A stretch of DNA of 64,000 bases from contig NZ_JAWDIX010000001.1 of NCBI RefSeq assembly GCF_032380675.1, positions 1,860,001 to 1,924,000 on the forward strand. The letters are read 5' to 3'. The notes below the pieces were generated by a model, which ran no database searches, was not told where the DNA came from, and saw only the letters and a program-made list of their open reading frames with translations. Made by a program: the position numbers and the translations under genes. This stretch comes from Anaerolentibacter hominis. GTDB lineage: Bacteria; Bacillota; Clostridia; Lachnospirales; Lachnospiraceae. Shown piece after piece: positions 43,463 through 51,990 of this stretch (the first letter of the stretch is position 1; every line of letters begins with the position of its first letter).

Positions 43463-44204
43463 CGTGATTCAGCTCCTCCCAAATTAGATTAAAGTAATGA
43501 CTAAATTCAGGGGCGCTTCTCATGTGAAATGGTGTTCTCTCCCCTTCAACCGTCATATGAATCGGAACTTCCCGTATTACTGTGCCGGGCCTTGCGGACA
43601 TAACAATTACCCTGTCGCTCATGCTGATTGCTTCTGCAATATCATGGGTAATCAGAATTGCCGTTTTCTGTTCCTTTTTGATAATCTGCCAGATATCGTC
43701 CGACACTTCCAGTCTTGTCTGATAATCCAGGGCGGAAAAAGGTTCATCCAAAAGCAGAATATCCGGTTCCAGGAGCAAAGTCCTGATCAGTGCCGCTCTC
43801 TGACGCATACCGCCGGAGAGTCCTGAGGGCTTGGTATCCCGAAAACCGAACAGGCCATACGTCTGCAGTTTTTCATCAATCATCAGGTAGCTGTCATCGG
43901 TCAGCTTATTCTGAACCTCCAGCCCCAGCGTGATATTTTTCAGTGTCGTCCTCCACTCCAGCAGATGATCTTTCTGCAGCATATAACCAATACTATTCTG
44001 ATTTATTTCAATACTTCCGCTCTCCGGTTGCAGCAAACCCGCAATTAAAGAAAGCAAAGTAGACTTTCCGCAGCCGCTGGGTCCAACAATCCCCACGAAT
44101 TCACCTTCATCTACCGTAAAATCCACATCTTCCAGAGCAATCGTCTCTCCGGACAGCTCGTGGTAAGAATAATTTACGTGATTCACATGAAGCAGCTTTG
44201 CCAT
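43443..44204 (-). CDS. ABC transporter ATPase, NitT/TauT (SsuB-like) type
   Basis: A 253-aa ATPase with Walker A GPSGCGKST (about residues 40-48), Q-loop YMLQKDHLLEW, signature LSGGMRQRAALIRTL, Walker B ILLLDEPFSALD and the H-loop in ILITHDIAEA. Start ATG 44204 has AAGGAGG in front. It powers the permease gene that overlaps its end. The 200 bases upstream contain inverted repeats (CACCG...CGGTG and TGCAC...GTGCA on the minus strand) that may form a leader structure, but I could not match them to a known riboswitch. Confidence 0.9.
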   Translation of the reverse strand: MAKLLHVNHVNYSYHELSGETIALEDVDFTVDEGEFVGIVGPSGCGKSTLLSLIAGLLQPESGSIEINQNSIGYMLQKDHLLEWRTTLKNITLGLEVQNKLTDDSYLMIDEKLQTYGLFGFRDTKPSGLSGGMRQRAALIRTLLLEPDILLLDEPFSALDYQTRLEVSDDIWQIIKKEQKTAILITHDIAEAISMSDRVIVMSARPGTVIREVPIHMTVEGERTPFHMRSAPEFSHYFNLIWEELNHGGSQKE

Positions 44205-44345
44205 ATGATACCTCCTTAAAACATTTATACATCCAATATATGCACAAACCGAAAAAGTGCACCGCCTCCGGAGTACCGGCTTACAGGTTCAAACGGTGTT
44301 CAAGAACTAAGTCCCTGCCGTTCCGTGAGGTATCCCGGGCATAAC

Positions 44346-44388
44346 AAAACCAGGCTGCAACAGAGGTTACCCGTCTATTGCAGCCTGG
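44346..44388 (-). terminator. terminator of second DegV gene
   Basis: CCAGGCTGCAA (44350-44360) and TTGCAGCCTGG (44378-44388), an 11-bp stem, followed on the minus strand by TTTTGTT. It separates DegV from the ABC transporter unit. Confidence 0.85.
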
Positions 44389-44410
44389 TATAATGTTTTC
44401 TCAGTTATAT

Positions 44411-45247
44411 CTAATAGCAGACAATAATGCCGCCGTCGTTGGCATACAGGGAACTGATCCCCGCCGTATCCACAATTATAACATCTTTAAACTTTACTTC
44501 CGAGAGCAGCAGTTCTTTCATATATAAGGCCCTCTCGTAGTTATTGCAATGGGCGATGCCAACCGTCCGATTCTCCGGATCTACAGCATCTTCCTTCACC
44601 GCTTTGGCCATCAGCGCCAAGGCTTTCTTCATTCCCCGTCCCTGGGTTTTCTTATCAATCTCCCCCTCCGGCGTGGCCGTCATAACCGGCTTGATATTCA
44701 GTGCGCTGGCAATAATCGCAGTAATGTTGGAGAGACGTCCATTTTTCCGCAGGCTTTCTAATGTCTCCAGGACAAACTTTGTTCCCATCTCATCCCGGAA
44801 CTTAATCGCCTCCACACAGACCTTCTCAAAGCCCTTCCCGGCCTCTTCCAGTTCCTGTATCTTAAGTGCGATCAACCCCTGTCCTACAGAAGCGGAGCGG
44901 GAATCAATCACATAAATATTCTTCTGGGGATTTTCCTCCAGATACAAATTCTTGGCAAGCTCCGCACTGTTATAAGAACCACTGAGTTTCGCGGAAAGCG
45001 TCACCACATAAATATTCTCTTCCCCTCCAAAATGCTTCATATAATCTTCCGGTGAGGGGCAGGAAGACTTGGGGCAATTGGGACTGGCTGCCATACGGCG
45101 CAGAAAATCCTTCTGGTCAAATGTATCATCATCCACAATTGTATAGTCATCAACATGAATGGATAAGGGCACAAATTCAAAGTGCTCATTTTTCTTATAT
45201 TCTTTCGGTAAATCAGTACAGCTGTCACAAATAATCCGGTAGCCCAT
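44411..45247 (-). CDS. DegV family fatty-acid-binding protein, copy 2
   Basis: A 278-aa protein beginning YRIICDSCTDLPKEYKKNEHF, with the DegV marks SSCPSPEDYMKHF, YVVTLSAKLSGSYNSAELAK, DSRSASVGQGLIALKI and LESLRKNGRLSNITAI. It probably binds fatty acids for the FakA/FakB route. It differs clearly from the copy at 30795, so the two may prefer different acyl chains, as FakB1 and FakB2 do. Start ATG 45247 behind GGAGGAT. Flanked by a terminator on one side and repeat-rich non-coding DNA on the other. Confidence 0.85.
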   Translation of the reverse strand: MGYRIICDSCTDLPKEYKKNEHFEFVPLSIHVDDYTIVDDDTFDQKDFLRRMAASPNCPKSSCPSPEDYMKHFGGEENIYVVTLSAKLSGSYNSAELAKNLYLEENPQKNIYVIDSRSASVGQGLIALKIQELEEAGKGFEKVCVEAIKFRDEMGTKFVLETLESLRKNGRLSNITAIIASALNIKPVMTATPEGEIDKKTQGRGMKKALALMAKAVKEDAVDPENRTVGIAHCNNYERALYMKELLLSEVKFKDVIIVDTAGISSLYANDGGIIVCY

Positions 45248-45408
45248 ATGTTATCCTCCAAACAATACATACCACACAACGTAGTATTCATTACTATGTA
45301 ATATACCATGTGGACTATTATAATGTCAATTCCATAACGGTACTATAACACACCAAAACTAACGATTTAATAGAAATTTTATAAAATGTCACCACGCAGA
45401 AATGGAAT

Positions 45409-45447
45409 CCAAAGCAAATGGAAAATTCTTTTTCCAATTTGCTTTGG
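45409..45447. repeat. long inverted repeat next to tandem array
   Basis: CCAAAGCAAAT plus GGAAAA on the left pairs with TTTTCC plus ATTTGCTTTGG on the right (17 bp with one bulge). It may be a bidirectional terminator between the genes at 44411 and 45813. Confidence 0.7.
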
Positions 45448-45450
45448 GTT

Positions 45451-45697
45451 TTATTTCTATGGGGCGATAGCCCTAAGCCCGGGGAACCGCAGGTTTCACG
45501 GGCTTACGTGGTGACAAATACTTAATCACCCGTATCGTTTATTTCTATGGGGCGATAGCCCTAAGCCCGGGGAACCGCAGGTTTCACGGGCTTACGTGGT
45601 GACAAATACTTAATCACCCGTATCGTTTATTTCTATGGGGCGGCAGCCCTAAGCCCAGGGAACCGCAGGTTTCATGGGCTTACGTGGTGACAGCCCA
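45451..45697. repeat. 88-bp tandem repeat, 2.8 copies, with hairpins
   Basis: Units start at 45451, 45539 and 45627; the third is partial. Each has a small hairpin GGGC-4-GCCC and a longer one AAGCCCG...CGGGCTT, ending in CGTGGTGACA; a matching TGTCACCACG lies at 45387-45396. Unit 3 changes AAGCCCG to AAGCCCA and CGGGCTT to TGGGCTT, a compensatory change that keeps the stem. The rest of 45248-45812 holds no gene. Confidence 0.9.
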
Positions 45698-45812
45698 ATT
45701 ATTCAAATTGATTTTCAGAAACATTTACCTCAATTGTAGCATCCTTAATATCATTTCCATAATTTAGCCGATTAACCATTTTATTGTTCCTGCCCTTCCT
45801 CTTTTCTATGTA

Positions 45813-46484
45813 TCACTCTGTCAATACAGCCGTCCCGCTGACAGCAATCACAGCCACGGTTCCAATTGTCGAATACTCAAAGCTTACTCCAATAAGCGCG
45901 TTAGCGTTAAAGTCCTTTACTTTTTCAATCAGCCGCTTCACCGCCTCATCCCGGCCTTCTTCCAGCTTCTCGCCGATTCCGCCTGCTTCAACACCGAATA
46001 CATCGGAAAAACCCGCTGAGAACTGTTTCATAAAGCCAGTTCCCATTACCACTTCCGAGGCTACGACTCCTTTGTATTCTTTTATTGTATATCCCTCAAA
46101 ATTATATCCGGTAGTCATCAGAAAAAAGTCCTTTTTTCTCTGTTCCTCAGCCTGCAGTTTACTTCTCTCTTCTGTCAATTTTCTTCTTTCTTCCTGTATT
46201 CTTCTCCTCTCATCATCATCCAGCCATTGTTCCTCAGCAGTATCAATCAACCCCTGAAGACAATCCAATACCTGCGGATCCATTTCCTTATCATTCATGC
46301 AAGAGATAAAATAGCCCTTTTCTTCTTCAAATTTATCCTTTTCCTTGCCGGCATACGATAATAGCTTTTTCTTATGATCACTGCATGTACCACAAATACG
46401 ATAATCCGGCATTTCCGGTCTCAGCGCCTCATCCTGTATCCATCCGCTTTGTTTTTTACCACAAACACAACATACAATTGCCAT
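45813..46484 (-). CDS. zinc-ribbon and YbjQ-like (DUF74) protein
   Basis: A 223-aa protein starting at ATG 46484 (MAIVCCVCGKK) with AAGGAG upstream. N-terminal two CxxC pairs (CCVCGKK and RICGTCSDHKKK) form a zinc ribbon. The middle is a charged coiled coil (about residues 85-120). The C-terminal 100 residues match YbjQ/DUF74 (TTGYNFEGYTIKEYKGVVASEVVMGTGF, then NANALIGVSFEYSTIGTVAVIAVSGTAV), a pentameric fold annotated as heavy-metal binding. Cellular role unknown. Confidence 0.8.
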   Translation of the reverse strand: MAIVCCVCGKKQSGWIQDEALRPEMPDYRICGTCSDHKKKLLSYAGKEKDKFEEEKGYFISCMNDKEMDPQVLDCLQGLIDTAEEQWLDDDERRRIQEERRKLTEERSKLQAEEQRKKDFFLMTTGYNFEGYTIKEYKGVVASEVVMGTGFMKQFSAGFSDVFGVEAGGIGEKLEEGRDEAVKRLIEKVKDFNANALIGVSFEYSTIGTVAVIAVSGTAVLTE

Positions 46485-46505
46485 CCTCTTATATCTCCTT
46501 CCCAT

Positions 46506-47135
46506 CTATTTTGTCCGAAACAGCACCTTCTCCGCCAGTGACAAAATGCCGTTTGTCACGACGGCCAGCCCCGCCGACAGGATACTCCCCCAGATAATCT
46601 TGTTCACATGAAACGTGCGCAGCCCATCCAGCAAAATGCTTCCCAGTCCCCCCGCATTGATCGCGGCCGCAATGGTAGCAATGCCAATGGTAGAAACCAC
46701 GGCAAGCCTTACTCCGGCAAACAGCGGCTTCAGCGAAAGCGGAAGCCTTACCTTCCACAGAATCTGCATCCTGCTCATACCCATTCCCGCAGCCGCCTCC
46801 ACCACAGCCGGGTCCACCTGGTTTAAGCCGTCAATAAAGTTGCGCAGCAGCAGGTACTGGTTGTACAGGGTCAGCACCAGGATTGCTGTCTTTCTGCCCA
46901 GGCCTGTAAGCGGAATCAACAGTGCAAAAAGCGCCAGGCTGGGTATGGAATAGACTGCGGAAAACACCGAGATCAAGATTCCCGCAGCTGCGTCCTTCAG
47001 CATGGCGACTGCAGTAAGAAGCCCTGCCAGGACAAGGGAGATTCCCAGAGTGATCAGCACGATCTCCACATGTTCCCAGAGAGCCGCAAGCAGCTTGTTA
47101 TGATACTTTACAAAATATTCCATCAACCCGGTCAC
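46506..47135 (-). CDS. osmoprotectant ABC transporter permease (OpuCD/OpuBD-like)
   Basis: A 209-aa protein with five or six membrane segments and the binding-protein-dependent transport motif (VEAAAGMGMSRMQILWKVRLPLSLKPLFAGVRLAVV). It has the pattern of permeases for glycine betaine, carnitine or choline (SIPSLALFALLIPLTGLG). It overlaps the ATPase gene by four bases and is the last gene of the four-gene opuC-like operon (49525 to 46506). Confidence 0.85.
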   Translation of the reverse strand: MTGLMEYFVKYHNKLLAALWEHVEIVLITLGISLVLAGLLTAVAMLKDAAAGILISVFSAVYSIPSLALFALLIPLTGLGRKTAILVLTLYNQYLLLRNFIDGLNQVDPAVVEAAAGMGMSRMQILWKVRLPLSLKPLFAGVRLAVVSTIGIATIAAAINAGGLGSILLDGLRTFHVNKIIWGSILSAGLAVVTNGILSLAEKVLFRTK

Positions 47136-47899
47136 AGCAAATCCTCCCAGAAAGCTTCCTGACGCCTGGATGAGGCGATCAGGGATGCCACAAAATCATC
47201 AGCAGGGTTCTTCACAATCTGTTCCGGGGTGCCGAACTGACAGATTGCCCCCCGGTTCATGATCATGACCCTGCTGCCCAGGTAAAATGCCTCATTGATA
47301 TCGTGGGTCACAAACAAAAATGTTTTCTTCGATGCCTGATGAATCTTTAACAGTTCTTCCTGCAAGTTCACCCTGGTAATGGCGTCAATCGCCCCGAAGG
47401 GCTCATCCAGCAGCATGACATCCGGGTCCGCGCTCAGTGCTCTCGCAAGCCCCACTCTCTGCTGCTGCCCTCCTGAAAGCTGGGCAGGATAACGCTTCCT
47501 GAATTCCCCCGCATCCAAGCCCACCAACGTCAAAAGCTCCGTCACCCGCTCCGCGGTCTTCTCCCCCGGCCATTTCAAAAGCTTAGGCACAACCGCGATG
47601 TTTTCCTCTATTGTCATGTGCGGAAACAGCCCCACCTGCTGTATGACATAACCTATTTTCCTCCTGAGGGCAACCGGATCGGCCCCGGCGATATCCTCCC
47701 CAAACAGGCGGATGACCCCCTCATCCGGCTCATACAGCCGGTTAACCATTTTCAGAAGCGTGGTTTTCCCGCAGCCCGAAGACCCAAGTATCGTAACCAG
47801 CTCCCCATGCTCAATCCGGCAGCTAACATGGTCTACCGCCAAATAGGTGCTTCCCCCGAACTTCTTGCTAACCTGTTCAAATTCAATCGCTGTGCTCAT
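47132..47899 (-). CDS. osmoprotectant ABC transporter ATPase (OpuCA/OpuBA-like)
   Basis: A 255-aa ATPase: Walker A GSSGCGKTT (about residues 38-46), Q-loop YVIQQVGLFPHMTI, signature LSGGQQQRVGLARAL, Walker B VMLLDEPFGAID and H-loop FVTHDINEA. The family usually carries C-terminal CBS domains; this protein stops right after the ATPase core (residue 255), as shorter OpuB-like versions do, so ionic-strength sensing by CBS may be missing. Confidence 0.85.
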   Translation of the reverse strand: MSTAIEFEQVSKKFGGSTYLAVDHVSCRIEHGELVTILGSSGCGKTTLLKMVNRLYEPDEGVIRLFGEDIAGADPVALRRKIGYVIQQVGLFPHMTIEENIAVVPKLLKWPGEKTAERVTELLTLVGLDAGEFRKRYPAQLSGGQQQRVGLARALSADPDVMLLDEPFGAIDAITRVNLQEELLKIHQASKKTFLFVTHDINEAFYLGSRVMIMNRGAICQFGTPEQIVKNPADDFVASLIASSRRQEAFWEDLL

Positions 47900-47925
47900 C
47901 TTCCGGTCACCCTTATCCTTCTCCG

Positions 47926-48846
47926 CTATTCAGCAAAAATCTGGTCCTTGATCGTCCCGTAAAACTCTTCTGCCACTTCATCCGCTTCCTGCTTCTCCAC
48001 ATCAACCTTGGCATTCAGGGCGGTCACATTTTCCGTTGTGAGAAGGGCGCTGACTTTATTCAGCAGATCCTCGATTTCCGGATATTCGTCCAACACATTC
48101 TGGCGGACCACCGGTGCCAGATTATAGGGCGGCCACAGCTGCTTATCATCTACCAGCAGCGTAAATTCCGGCTGCACCAGCTGCCCCTCCGTCGTATAGG
48201 CAGGCGCCACATCCGCCTCATCATTTAACAGCAGGGAATATTTTAAGCCATTGCTGTATACTTTAGAAGACTTCCATTCAAAAGGGCCGTACAGCTTTTC
48301 CAGCCCTTTCATGCCGTCCTCTCTCTCGTCAAATTCCCCCTGGGATGCAAACCGAAGGGCGGAGGCATTTTTCTGCACATCGGAAATGGTAGTGATTCCC
48401 AGCCGTTCGGCGGTCTCTGTCCGGATGACCAGGCCCTGGCCGTCATTGGCGGCGGAATAGTCAAGCCACACCAGGTCAAACTGCTTCTTATATTCATCCT
48501 TTACCGTGTCATACACTTTCTGTGCGTCTGTCATGACATCCATTTTCAGGATGGAAAGCAGACCAGTCCCCGTGTACTCTGGATACAAGTCGATCTCATC
48601 ATTTACAAGGGAAGTGTGGATGATGGAGCCGGCAATGTTTTCAATGACTTCCACCTCATAGCCCGCATCCTCCAGCGCGCTGGCATAAACCCGGCCGATA
48701 ATGACATTTTCGGTAAAATCTTTAGTACCCAGCCGAATTACATGTTTGTCTTCTTTCTTTCCGCAGCCTGAAAGCCCCAGCCCCAGCAGCATAACCAGCA
48801 CAAGCGCAAGACAGGCCGCACGTTTTCTCTTCCACATTTTTTTCAT
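47926..48846 (-). CDS. osmoprotectant-binding lipoprotein (OpuCC/OsmX-like)
   Basis: A 306-aa protein starting MKKMWKRKRAACLALVL at 48846. The N-terminus is a lipoprotein signal with LGLSGCG lipobox (Cys near residue 27). The mature part begins HVIRLGTKDFTENVIIGRVYASALEDAGY and contains DLYPEYTGTGLL, both typical of glycine betaine/carnitine/choline-binding proteins. It would catch osmolyte outside the membrane for the two permeases. It lies between permease 1 and the ATPase, a common order in this family. Confidence 0.85.
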   Translation of the reverse strand: MKKMWKRKRAACLALVLVMLLGLGLSGCGKKEDKHVIRLGTKDFTENVIIGRVYASALEDAGYEVEVIENIAGSIIHTSLVNDEIDLYPEYTGTGLLSILKMDVMTDAQKVYDTVKDEYKKQFDLVWLDYSAANDGQGLVIRTETAERLGITTISDVQKNASALRFASQGEFDEREDGMKGLEKLYGPFEWKSSKVYSNGLKYSLLLNDEADVAPAYTTEGQLVQPEFTLLVDDKQLWPPYNLAPVVRQNVLDEYPEIEDLLNKVSALLTTENVTALNAKVDVEKQEADEVAEEFYGTIKDQIFAE

Positions 48847-48883
48847 TACAATTACTCTCTTTCCGACGGCGTATCCCGTCTCT

Positions 48884-49525
48884 CTATTTCTGAACCCGGT
48901 ACCTGACAATTTTCTTCTGGACCGCTCCCAGCATCACGCCCGCCAAAATGGACAATACCGCCACAGAGCCGCCGCCGATCAGCAGCAGATCGGTCCTGTT
49001 TAAGCCAAGGCCCGTAAATATAATGGTGCCCAGTCCCCCGCCTCCGATGTAGGCAGCCAGAGTAGCGCTGGCGATAATCTCCACAAATGCCGACTTCGCG
49101 CCTGTAAAAATGGAAGGAAATGACATCGGCACCCGCACCTTCCAGAAGACCTGCCGCCTGGTCATCCCCAGGCTTTTTGCCGTCTCCAGCATAAAGTCCG
49201 GCACTTCCTCATAGCCCACAGCCGTATTCATGAGAACCGGCGGGACAGCCAGCAGGATCAGGGCTGTCATGGCAGGTATCTGTCCTGTCCCCATAATAGG
49301 AATCAGAAGGATCAGAACCGCCAGGCTCGGCACAATTTTAAGTACCTGGAAAAAACCGCTGACCCAGGTACCTGCCCGTTTTCTCGCCGCACAAAAAAAT
49401 CCCAGAGGTATCCCGATGAGCAGAGCGGCTGCAAGGGTCAGCAGGCTGATCCGGATATGCGCGCCCAGAGCGGCGAGATAGGCCCCCATATTCGAAGTAA
49501 AATAGGCAACAATCTGATCCCACAT
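48884..49525 (-). CDS. osmoprotectant ABC transporter permease (OpuCB/OpuBB-like)
   Basis: A 213-aa membrane protein with about five or six segments and the transport motif LMTAKSLGMTRRQVFWKVRVPMSFP (as ETAKSLGMTRRQVFWKVRV). It is the first gene of the opuC-like operon, with AAAGGAGA before ATG 49525. Homologous to the permease at 46506; the two probably form a heterodimer. A ferredoxin-like gene lies 18 bases upstream and may be co-transcribed. Confidence 0.85.
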   Translation of the reverse strand: MWDQIVAYFTSNMGAYLAALGAHIRISLLTLAAALLIGIPLGFFCAARKRAGTWVSGFFQVLKIVPSLAVLILLIPIMGTGQIPAMTALILLAVPPVLMNTAVGYEEVPDFMLETAKSLGMTRRQVFWKVRVPMSFPSIFTGAKSAFVEIIASATLAAYIGGGGLGTIIFTGLGLNRTDLLLIGGGSVAVLSILAGVMLGAVQKKIVRYRVQK

Positions 49526-49543
49526 AATAGAATCTCCTTTTCT

Positions 49544-50155
49544 TTAACCGGCAGCAGCTACTGCCTTAACAGGACAAACCTCAGCACACAGGCCGCAGTG
49601 CAGACAGTGACCCTGGAGTATCCGATACGGTTCTCCCTCTCTAATACATTTCTGAGGACAGACATTCAGGCATGTTCCGCAGCCGGTACAGGCTCCGGTG
49701 ATCTGAAAGCCTTTCACCGTCAGGGTATGTCCACCGAAGGAAAATGGTTCCCTCTCGATCGGGCTTTTTCCCAGGTCAAACAACTCGCCTTCCCCTTCAT
49801 AAAGGGAAAACACATCCAGTATATAACGGCTGTCCCCCGGATACACCTCATTCATCACAGGGTTTTCCGCAAAGACACGCTCCAACAGGCTCTGATCTTC
49901 CCTTCGGACTTTGCCCCACAGACGCACGGTACAGCAGGCTTCATTCATGCCAGTCACCGCCGCCTCTTTCGTCTCCGTCAGTTCTTTATAGAAATCTTTC
50001 CCTCTTGCGGTAACAAAATACAGCTTTTCTGGTTCAATAAACATAACATCTATCACTCTCACCCGGGGATGTCCCTCCTGGTCCACCGTGGCAAATGCAA
50101 CACTTTTTACATCCCGCAGCAGCCCAAAACAGCTTTCTATCTTTGTTTTATCCAT
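49544..50155 (-). CDS. flavin-binding split-barrel fused to 4Fe-4S ferredoxin
   Basis: A 203-aa protein. Residues 1-130 are a pyridoxamine-phosphate-oxidase-like split barrel (SVAFATVDQEGHPRVRVIDVMF, LYFVTARGKDFYKELTE), which normally binds FMN. Residues 150-195 are a two-cluster ferredoxin: CTGCGTCLNVCPQKC and CLHCGLCAEVCP. It could pass electrons between ferredoxin-type clusters and a flavin substrate. Such fusions occur in anaerobic Clostridia; substrate unknown. No partner gene is obvious, since its neighbours are transport genes. Confidence 0.85.
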   Translation of the reverse strand: MDKTKIESCFGLLRDVKSVAFATVDQEGHPRVRVIDVMFIEPEKLYFVTARGKDFYKELTETKEAAVTGMNEACCTVRLWGKVRREDQSLLERVFAENPVMNEVYPGDSRYILDVFSLYEGEGELFDLGKSPIEREPFSFGGHTLTVKGFQITGACTGCGTCLNVCPQKCIREGEPYRILQGHCLHCGLCAEVCPVKAVAAAG

Positions 50156-50303
50156 AGCGACGCCTCCCTTTTCTTTATACCCATTATACCTATAATATCT
50201 CTTTTGTTAAGTACGCACTTTGGGGAAACTAAGCTGCCCGCCGGAAAGAAAGAGGACATCTGCCGGAAAAAGACGTAACCGCTAGGTTGTAGAAATAACC
50301 ATG

Positions 50304-50340
50304 AAAAGCCGGCTTTTCTTCGTGACAAAGCCGGCTTCTT
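50304..50340 (-). terminator. terminator of carboxylesterase gene
   Basis: AAGCCGG (50306-50312) pairs with CCGGCTT (50331-50337). On the minus strand it is followed by TTTTCATGG. It lies ten bases after the esterase stop. Confidence 0.6.
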
Positions 50341-50349
50341 CTATATTTT

Positions 50350-51777
50350 TTACTGGTACGCTCCGTCAGGAAAGTCTGAAAAAGCGTCCTCTGCTTCTAA
50401 TTTCTGCTGTCTGCACACAGCGTCTAGCATCATTATGTAACGGCTTTCGGGCCGCGAAGGATACCACTCCGGCACTGTGCTGCCGCCCGGAGCTCCCGTG
50501 GCAATAAACTGAATGTACAAATCCTCCATAACAGCCTGCAGCGCCCTCGCTTCTTTTTCCTCCTCTCCAAAAAGGCCGGGATTGTCCCTAAAATACCGTC
50601 CCGTAAGAAATCTCAGATCCAGAGAATGTTTCGCCGGCGGATACTCAAAACTGTATTCCCACACCGTTTCTCCCCGTTCCGCCAGAATCCCTGCCAGCCG
50701 CTGCGCATGTGTCCGGTACATATAGTCAGAGAGAATCCGTATCCACAGCAGGCTCCGCTCTTCCCCGGACAGGTCTTTTCCCTCCGACTCCCTCTCATAA
50801 GTCCGACGGGCATACACTGCGTTTTCTCCGAAGAGTGCCTCCGCAATTGAATCCGCCTTCTGAAGAAATGCCGGGTTCTGCTTCATCTTAATGCACTCCC
50901 ACCGGTTGGCGCCGATTACCGCGCGTCCCTTCCATCCCTGCTCCGACCGGATCTGCTTCTGCCAGTCCAGAGGGATATTGTGCCCGTCCGCGACCGGTCC
51001 GAAAAAACAGGTGGAGCCGGCTCTGGCGCAAAAACTGTTCTGTGCCAGCAGCAGAGTCCTTGCAGGCAGTTTCAGCAGTTCACCGGCTTCTTTAATGCCC
51101 AGCACCCTGAGATACTCTTTTGCCACTTTAGATGCGGTCTTTGCAGAACGCACTGTCTGGATGCCCCCGCTGGATAAAACCGCCTGATGAAACAGCTCTC
51201 TGGAATGTGGGGAGAGCATCATGGACGCAACCGACTTCGCGCCGGCCGAATTGCCAATGAGCGTCAAACGCTCCGGGTCCCCGCCAAAAGCCGCAATATT
51301 CTTCTTCACCCATTTTAAGGCCGCAATCTGGTCCAGAAGCCCCAGATTTCCAGTATCCCCGTATTCCTCGCCCAGCCTGCCGCCCAGATATAAATAGCCC
51401 AGTATTCCTGTCCGGTAGCCGATGGAGACATAGACAATATTCTTCTGTTTCTCCGCCAGGATGCGGCTCATATCCTCATAATTATTCCCATTCTGGAAGG
51501 AGCCGCCGTGTACCTCCACCGCCACCGGCAGCTTCCCGTCCAAATCCGGGGTAATGATATTCAGGTTCTGGCAGTCCTCCGAACCGATGACCTCGTCTCC
51601 CTTTCCCTGCATGGCGCAGGGGCCGAAGTGTTCTGCCCGGCAGATGCCCTGCCAGGAGCTCTCCGCCGGCCGTTTAAACCGCTCCGCCTTCCCATAGGGT
51701 ATTCCTCTGAATTCCCACAGTCCCTGCCGCCTGAGGCCGGTCAGACTGCCGGAGCTGGTCTCTATCACCCTCTCCAT
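50350..51777 (-). CDS. type-B carboxylesterase
   Basis: A 475-aa alpha/beta-hydrolase. Marks of the family: EFRGIPYGKAERFKRP near residue 23, SEDCQNLNI, the oxyanion-hole VEVHGGSF, and the nucleophile elbow GNSAG (Ser near residue 175). It has no signal peptide, so it acts inside the cell; substrate unknown (family members cut carboxylic esters, for example of plant phenolics or drugs). ATG 51777 has AGGAGAA close upstream; the reading frame extends further, but without a better start. Confidence 0.85.
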   Translation of the reverse strand: MERVIETSSGSLTGLRRQGLWEFRGIPYGKAERFKRPAESSWQGICRAEHFGPCAMQGKGDEVIGSEDCQNLNIITPDLDGKLPVAVEVHGGSFQNGNNYEDMSRILAEKQKNIVYVSIGYRTGILGYLYLGGRLGEEYGDTGNLGLLDQIAALKWVKKNIAAFGGDPERLTLIGNSAGAKSVASMMLSPHSRELFHQAVLSSGGIQTVRSAKTASKVAKEYLRVLGIKEAGELLKLPARTLLLAQNSFCARAGSTCFFGPVADGHNIPLDWQKQIRSEQGWKGRAVIGANRWECIKMKQNPAFLQKADSIAEALFGENAVYARRTYERESEGKDLSGEERSLLWIRILSDYMYRTHAQRLAGILAERGETVWEYSFEYPPAKHSLDLRFLTGRYFRDNPGLFGEEEKEARALQAVMEDLYIQFIATGAPGGSTVPEWYPSRPESRYIMMLDAVCRQQKLEAEDAFSDFPDGAYQ

Positions 51778-51990
51778 GATATGTTCTCCTTCCGCCGTTC
51801 TTTTTATCTGGCAATATGATATCCGCGCGGGGCGATGTGCACTCCGCGCAGTTGTACAAGCCCTTCGGACTTGCACGCTTCTGATGACATTATATCATAT
51901 TAGCGCCGGACAAAGGAATACATACCTCGAGTCATGCAACGTCAAGTTTAACCGGCTCTGCTCCTATGGGGCAGCCCCTCCGGTCTTGTA

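Noticed and set aside
44205..44345. TPP or guanidine (ykkC) riboswitch
   Set aside because: The conserved core sequences of both families are missing.
45451..45697. CRISPR array
   Set aside because: Whole 88-bp units are repeated head to tail, with no short constant repeat and variable spacers, and no cas genes are near.
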